Origin: Hyphomicrobiales bacterium
GTDB taxonomy: Bacteria; Pseudomonadota; Alphaproteobacteria; Rhizobiales; JAUVMS01
Length of the DNA stretch: 8,645 nt
NCBI GenBank assembly: GCA_030600135.1
Contig: JAUVMS010000112.1
Location: forward strand, 1 to 8,645
Reading direction: 5' to 3'
Shown here: piece after piece, positions 4,737 through 8,645 of the stretch
Position numbering within the stretch: the stretch's first letter is position 1
Layout of the letters: each line of letters opens with the position of its first letter
Position numbers and translations under genes: made by a program
The notes under the pieces: model-generated
Databases searched by the model: none
What the model was told of the DNA's origin: nothing
What the model saw: the letters and a program-made list of their open reading frames with translations, nothing else

Positions 4737-6608
4737 CTATCCTTCTTGGGTCTTCGGCAGATTGAGCCTGATGTGAAGCTCCCTGAGTTGCTTGGCGCCG
4801 ACTTCGCCGGGCGCCCCCATCAACAAATCCTCGGCTTGCTGATTCATCGGGAACATCGTCACCTCGCGAATATTCTCCGTGCCGCAGAGCAGCATGACGA
4901 TGCGGTCGATGCCTGGCGCAATGCCACCATGCGGCGGCGCACCGAACTGCAGCGCCCTCAGCATGCCGCCAAACTTCTCCTCGAGCACCGCGCGCTCATA
5001 GCCGGCAATGGCAAAGGCCTTTTCCATAATCTCCGGCTTATGGTTTCTAATGGCGCCTGAGGAAAGTTCAACGCCGTTACAGACGATGTCGTACTGAAAC
5101 GCCTTTATCTCCAGCGGGTCCATCGTCTCGAGCGCGTCTAGCCCACCTTGCGGCATCGAGAATGGATTGTGCGAGAACTCGACCTTTTTTTCCTCTTCGT
5201 CCCACTCGAACATCGGAAAATCGACAATCCAGCAAAACTCGTAGCGGTCCTCCGCGATGAGCCCGAGGTCATTGCCTACTTTCTGCCGCGCGCTACCAGC
5301 GAAGTCGACAAAGCGCTTGGGATCGCCCGCGACAAAGAAAACGGCGTCGCCATCGTCCAGGCCCAATTGCGCCCGAAGCGCACTGGTCCGCTCTTCACCG
5401 ATGTTCTTGGCAACCGGACCCGAACCCTGCCTGTCCTTGAAAAAGATGTAGCCGAGCCCGGGCTGTCCCTCGCCTTGCGCCCACGAATTCATACGATCGC
5501 AAAACGCCCGACTGCCCCCCTTTGGCGCCGGAATGGCCCACACCCGATTGCGCTCGTCCTTCTCTAGCAGGCCGGCAAAGATCTTGAAGCCCGAGCCGCG
5601 GAAGTGCTCCGACACGTCCTGCATCTCGATTGGATTGCGCAAATCCGGTTTGTCGCTGCCATACTTCTGCATGGCCTCGTCGAAGGGAATTCGCGGAAAC
5701 CTCTTGGTGACCGATTTGCCGTCGCCGAATTCTTCAAAGAGCCCCCGCAGCACGGGCTCGACCGCGTTGAACACATCGTCCTGGGTGACGAAGCTCATCT
5801 CTATGTCGAGCTGATAGAATTCGCCGGGGCTGCGATCGGCGCGGGCGTCCTCGTCGCGAAAGCAAGGGGCGATCTGGAAATAGCGGTCGAAGCCGGCCAT
5901 CATCACCAACTGCTTGAACTGCTGTGGTGCCTGCGGCAGGGCGTAAAACTTGCCCGGATGGAGCCGTGACGGCACCAGAAAGTCGCGCGCACCCTCAGGG
6001 CTCGATGCCGTCAAGATGGGCGTCTGAAACTCAAAAAATCCCGCCTTTGTCATTCGCCGGCGAATGGAAGCGACAATCTCGGACCGCTTCATGATATTGC
6101 CGTGCAACGTGTCTCGCCTGAGATCGAGGAAGCGGTACTTGAGGCGCGTTTCCTCCGGATAGTCGGGCTCGCCAAAGACCGGCAGCGGCAATTCGGCCGA
6201 CGACGACAGCACTTCGAGATCGCGGATGAAGACTTCGACCATGCCAGTCGCCAAGTTCGGATTGGTGGTCTCATCGGAGCGTTGCTTGACCTCGCCATCG
6301 ACGCGTACCACCCACTCGGCACGCACATTTTCAGCGCGCTTGAAGGCCGGAGAATCGGGATCGGCAACGCACTGCGTCAGTCCGTAGTGGTCACGCAAGT
6401 CGAAAAACAAGAGCCCACCATGATCGCGCACGCGGTGCACCCAACCGGACAATCGCGCACTCCGGCCCACATCGCCGACCCGCAGTTCGCCACATGAATG
6501 TGAGCGATAGACGTGCCGCTCGGCCCCGTCTTCGTGGCTTTGCGCGCTCGCTCCCACTCCAACGCTTTCGCTCGTGCCAGCTTTCGCCTTGCTCTTTGTC
6601 TCAGCCAT
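4737..6608 (-). CDS. aspS: Aspartyl-tRNA synthetase, probably non-discriminating
   Basis: This class IIb synthetase attaches aspartate to tRNA-Asp in the cytoplasm. It has 623 residues, a little longer than the usual bacterial 590 or so because about 31 polar residues precede the conserved HVYRSHSCG. The anticodon-binding OB domain spans about 33-140 (GWVHRVRDHGGLLFFDLRD). Catalytic motif 1 is around 184-199. Motif 2, CFRDEDARADRSPGEFYQLD, is at 249-268. The bacterial GAD-type insertion is at about 300-430, and motif 3, GGIAPGIDRIVML, at 561-573. His63, directly after Asp62 in RDHGG, is the residue linked with non-discriminating enzymes that also aspartylate tRNA-Asn for GatCAB; this is inference. 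The start at 6608 has AGGG 9 bases upstream. The frame is open to 6776, but those 56 residues look like translated intergenic DNA. It is transcribed alone and divergent from the MFS gene. Confidence 0.97.
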   Translation of the reverse strand: MAETKSKAKAGTSESVGVGASAQSHEDGAERHVYRSHSCGELRVGDVGRSARLSGWVHRVRDHGGLLFFDLRDHYGLTQCVADPDSPAFKRAENVRAEWVVRVDGEVKQRSDETTNPNLATGMVEVFIRDLEVLSSSAELPLPVFGEPDYPEETRLKYRFLDLRRDTLHGNIMKRSEIVASIRRRMTKAGFFEFQTPILTASSPEGARDFLVPSRLHPGKFYALPQAPQQFKQLVMMAGFDRYFQIAPCFRDEDARADRSPGEFYQLDIEMSFVTQDDVFNAVEPVLRGLFEEFGDGKSVTKRFPRIPFDEAMQKYGSDKPDLRNPIEMQDVSEHFRGSGFKIFAGLLEKDERNRVWAIPAPKGGSRAFCDRMNSWAQGEGQPGLGYIFFKDRQGSGPVAKNIGEERTSALRAQLGLDDGDAVFFVAGDPKRFVDFAGSARQKVGNDLGLIAEDRYEFCWIVDFPMFEWDEEEKKVEFSHNPFSMPQGGLDALETMDPLEIKAFQYDIVCNGVELSSGAIRNHKPEIMEKAFAIAGYERAVLEEKFGGMLRALQFGAPPHGGIAPGIDRIVMLLCGTENIREVTMFPMNQQAEDLLMGAPGEVGAKQLRELHIRLNLPKTQEG

Positions 6609-6968
6609 GATGTTGGGCCCTGTTGGCAGTTCGCGCGCCGCTGAGCACGGCCGTCTGCTGCCCATAAAATCGGTTTGTTTCAGATGAAATGCGGCCCGGA
6701 GGTGCGCATGTGGCCCGGGTTTTGTCAAGTCAGGCGCGGGTATGGCCCAGCAATTCAAAGGCGGGGATCCAACCACCCGGTCGATGGTGATTGGCCGACG
6801 CGAGCGACACCAATATGGAGCCGAATGCTAACTGGTTCGCCCACCTTACGTATTTCGCCTACGAGCTATGCGCGCGCCGCAGGGCGGCCTATCCAATTCT
6901 TCATGAGACACGGCGCGTGCACGAAGCTAAGGTGTGGCGTTTGTAAATCTAGCTCTCGATCGGGCCCC
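6609..6968. other. Divergent intergenic region between aspS and the MFS gene
   Basis: These 360 bases should hold the promoters of both genes. Both flanking reading frames stay open far into it (the aspS frame to 6776, the MFS frame from 6675), but the translations are compositionally random and not family-like. I see no RNA gene or strong repeat. A minus-strand TTGACA sits at 6723-6728, without a good -10 element at the proper distance. Confidence 0.5.
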
Positions 6969-8255
6969 ATGGTTTCGCTGTCTCCGATCGCACCGTTGCT
7001 TGTTGCCGCCGGTATACTTCTGGCCGGCAACGGCATCCAATCCACGCTTCTCGCCGTTCGCGGAGAAATGGAGGGTTTTTCTCCCGCAATCATTGGCGCC
7101 ATGGGAACGGCATACTTCCTGGGCTTCCTCTTCGGCACATCGCAGGCTCCACGGCTCATCAACCTGGTGGGTCATATTCGAGTCTTTTCCGCCCTCGCGG
7201 CTGTGGCGGCGGCCGGCACCCTGACACTCGTCATCTACATCGACGCCTTTTTCTGGATCGCCATGCGGTTCGTCATGGGGCTGTGCTTTTCCGGCCTCTT
7301 CACGGTCGTCGAAAGCTGGTTGAACGAAGCAGCTGACAATGCCGACCGCGGGCAAGTTCTCAGCATTTATCGCTTGGTGGACTTGGGCGCTGTTACCGGC
7401 TCGCAGTTGATATTGCCGGTGGTTGGCGTTTCCGGCTTTGAGATTTTCTCACTGATGGCAATCTTGCTCTGCTTGTCCCTGGTGCCGATCGCCATGTCGA
7501 AGCGCGGTGCCCCCGCACCGAGCCCAATAACCAAATTCGATCTGCGCCAGGTTTGGACAATCTCACCGCTTGCCTGCATCGGCATCTTTGCCATTGGGCT
7601 TTCGACCAGCGCTTTCAGAACCATTGGCCCGCTCTATGCGAGTGGTATCGGCCTCGACGTCCAAGGCGTTGCCTATTTCATGACCGCCGGCATCGTTGGT
7701 GGGGCCGTGCTGCAGGTTCCGCTCGGCATCATGTCGGATCGCTGGGATCGGCGCTGGGTTTTGATCATCGCAACATTGGGCGCCTCTGTCGCCGGCGCGG
7801 CACTCTCGCTGATCGGTCCGAACGATCTTACGACCGTTTATGCTGGCGTCTTCATCTTTGGCGCTTTCGCGCTGCCGCTTTACTCCCTCTGCGTTGCCCA
7901 CGCCAACGACCACGCCACGAAGGATCACTACGCACTGTTGTCTGCTGGTTTGATTTTTGTCTATTCGCTCGGCGCATCCGTGGGCCCACTCGGCGCCTCA
8001 TTCATGATCGAATGGTTCGGACCTTCGGCACTCTTCAGCTATATCAGCGCCGTGCACCTGTCGCTGGTCGCCCTCACTTTGCTGCGAATGCGCGCCCGGC
8101 CACCCGTACCGACCGAGGATCGTGTGAGCTTCACGCCGTTAATGCGGACATCGCCGGCAATCTTCCGCCTGGCCAAGCGCCGATTGACTCATCGCGGCAA
8201 GGCGAAACGCCGGTCGATTAAGTCAACCAAGCTCGATGCATCGAAAGGTGTTTAG
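6969..8255 (+). CDS. MFS transporter, YcaD-like
   Basis: A 428-residue major facilitator protein of the inner membrane with about 12 spans. It most resembles the YcaD-like group, whose substrate is unsettled. Family marks include SPIAPLLVAAGILLAGNGIQ (5-24), EGFSPAIIGAMGTAYFLGF (35-53) and GHIRVFS (68-74). VVESWLNE (113-120), with the following ADRGQVLSIY, is typical of this group. The cytoplasmic loop 8-9 signature GIMSDRWDRRWVL is at 253-265. After the last span (about 355-373), a 55-residue tail is strongly basic (LAKRRLTHRGKAKRRS, 401-416) and should lie in the cytoplasm. The frame opens at 6675, but the start at 6969 is chosen because homologues begin near this Met and the preceding 98 residues are not hydrophobic or family-like. 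The Shine-Dalgarno sequence is weak, so the start is less sure than the identity. It is divergent from aspS, with no obvious functional link. Confidence 0.88.
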   Translation: MVSLSPIAPLLVAAGILLAGNGIQSTLLAVRGEMEGFSPAIIGAMGTAYFLGFLFGTSQAPRLINLVGHIRVFSALAAVAAAGTLTLVIYIDAFFWIAMRFVMGLCFSGLFTVVESWLNEAADNADRGQVLSIYRLVDLGAVTGSQLILPVVGVSGFEIFSLMAILLCLSLVPIAMSKRGAPAPSPITKFDLRQVWTISPLACIGIFAIGLSTSAFRTIGPLYASGIGLDVQGVAYFMTAGIVGGAVLQVPLGIMSDRWDRRWVLIIATLGASVAGAALSLIGPNDLTTVYAGVFIFGAFALPLYSLCVAHANDHATKDHYALLSAGLIFVYSLGASVGPLGASFMIEWFGPSALFSYISAVHLSLVALTLLRMRARPPVPTEDRVSFTPLMRTSPAIFRLAKRRLTHRGKAKRRSIKSTKLDASKGV

Positions 8256-8268
8256 CCTTACCCGTTTC

Positions 8269-8284
8269 GATTCGTAGCCGAATC
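8269..8284 (+). terminator. Possible terminator hairpin of the MFS gene
   Basis: GATTCG (8269-8274) and CGAATC (8279-8284) form a perfect six-pair stem with a TAGC loop, 13 bases after the MFS stop codon. The position suits a terminator, but AACTGATCTTG follows in place of a T-run. Confidence 0.35.
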
Positions 8285-8379
8285 AACTGATCTTGAAGCA
8301 GCAATTGCGTGAACCAAGTCTAAGCAGCCCCATCTCTTTCTCTATTCCAAAGGACGATTAACTAAGCGAAATACTTTTC

Positions 8380-8393
8380 GGATCCTGAGATCC
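8380..8393. repeat. Short perfect stem-loop GGATC-CTGA-GATCC
   Basis: A five-pair stem with a four-base loop lies about 48 bases beyond the stop of the minus-strand frame ending at 8442. It could belong to that transcript's end, but no adequate T-run follows on either strand. Confidence 0.25.
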
Positions 8394-8441
8394 AATTTGG
8401 AACTAAGTTCAAGAGAAAATTCGACTGCGAATTTACTATGT

Positions 8442-8645
8442 TCAACTAGGTAGATGGATAGATGCGGCGCAAGGAATTCTCTGAGGGATTTTAAAGACTG
8501 AAACTAAACCGACATTCCCCATATAGCATTTAAATCGGAGCCAATCATAGTTATTGCCGACCACAGATGGAAGAAATTTCTCTCCGCGGTCATACGACAT
8601 CGCCGATTTTACGATCTGTCCTTGTTCCCAAGCACATTCGGCCAA
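8442..8645 (-). CDS. Possible C-terminal part of a small protein (cut by the window edge)
   Basis: On the minus strand the frame is open from the window edge to a TGA at 8442-8444, about 67 codons. The first codon in view is TTG, with no visible ribosome site, so this is best read as a fragment of a longer gene. The sequence includes Cys4, Cys40 and Cys58 and the piece YDWLRFKC (33-40). Its general pattern of spaced tyrosine/aspartate residues followed by an aromatic-Phe-x-Cys loosely recalls C-termini of small secreted proteins of the surface-adhesin E type. I cannot assign it. A chance open frame in AT-rich DNA is a real alternative. Confidence 0.35.
   Translation of the reverse strand: MAECAWEQGQIVKSAMSYDRGEKFLPSVVGNNYDWLRFKCYMGNVGLVSVFKIPQRIPCAASIHLPS

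Larger units (their letters stand above)
8256..8441. other. AT-richer spacer with small hairpins after the MFS gene
   Basis: No gene is visible here. The stretch contains two short perfect hairpins, at 8269-8284 and 8380-8393. Base composition falls from the GC-rich MFS gene to a clearly AT-richer state and stays so to the window end. This resembles the left edge of the window. Confidence 0.4.

Noticed and set aside
6723..6728. Minus-strand TTGACA as a -35 element for aspS
   Set aside because: At 16-18 bases spacing the sequence is GC-rich (GCACCT or neighbours) and does not resemble a -10 element.
6609..6776. 56-residue upstream extension of aspS
   Set aside because: The translation is not AspRS-like, and a usable ribosome site precedes the ATG at 6608.
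6675..6968. 98-residue upstream extension of the MFS protein
   Set aside because: It overlaps the aspS promoter region and carries Arg/Pro/Cys-rich, non-hydrophobic sequence. Family members begin near the Met at 6969.
1..8645. tRNA or rRNA genes, CRISPR arrays, insertion sequences, integrase genes
   Set aside because: Reading both strands showed no spaced repeats, no transposase or integrase motifs, and no cloverleaf or rRNA-like sequence that I could support.

Overview
The window reads as chromosomal DNA of an alphaproteobacterium, probably of the order Hyphomicrobiales. The aspartyl-tRNA synthetase is the strongest clue: it is of bacterial type with the histidine-bearing anticodon-domain motif common in that class. 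The MFS carrier and two small secreted cysteine proteins resemble families I associate with Hyphomicrobium-like and rhizobial genomes. The coding core is GC-rich (one 60-base row inside aspS counts 37 G/C). Both window edges are AT-richer (22 G/C in the first 60 bases and in the row 8521-8580).

Layout, left to right. (1) 1-286: the 3' end of a very basic, unrecognised protein cut by the window edge. (2) 395-2494, plus strand: a three-gene membrane and envelope module. It has an SxtJ-family membrane protein, a 50-residue DUF5989/SxtK-like single-span protein and, after a 356-base gap with two perfect stem-loops, a membrane-anchored SGNH-type hydrolase. These families usually accompany an O-carbamoyltransferase (SxtI/NodU type), which is not adjacent here. 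(3) 2588-3488, minus strand: an alkaline-ceramidase-superfamily membrane protein keeping every zinc-site residue, followed by a good intrinsic terminator. (4) 3702-4031 (plus) and 4119-4439 (minus): two convergent genes for small exported cysteine-containing proteins of unknown function. (5) 4737-6608, minus strand: aspS, whose sequence suggests the non-discriminating kind that also charges tRNA-Asn. (6) 6969-8255, plus strand: a 428-residue MFS carrier of the YcaD-like group, divergent from aspS. (7) 8256-8645: an AT-richer stretch with small hairpins and a possible 3' end of a secreted protein on the minus strand.

There is no CRISPR array, transposase, integrase or RNA gene that I can support. 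The most interesting part is the left half: an SxtJ/SxtK/SGNH module that probably modifies an exported glycan or lipid, next to an independently transcribed ceramidase-like enzyme. aspS and the MFS gene are ordinary core genome.
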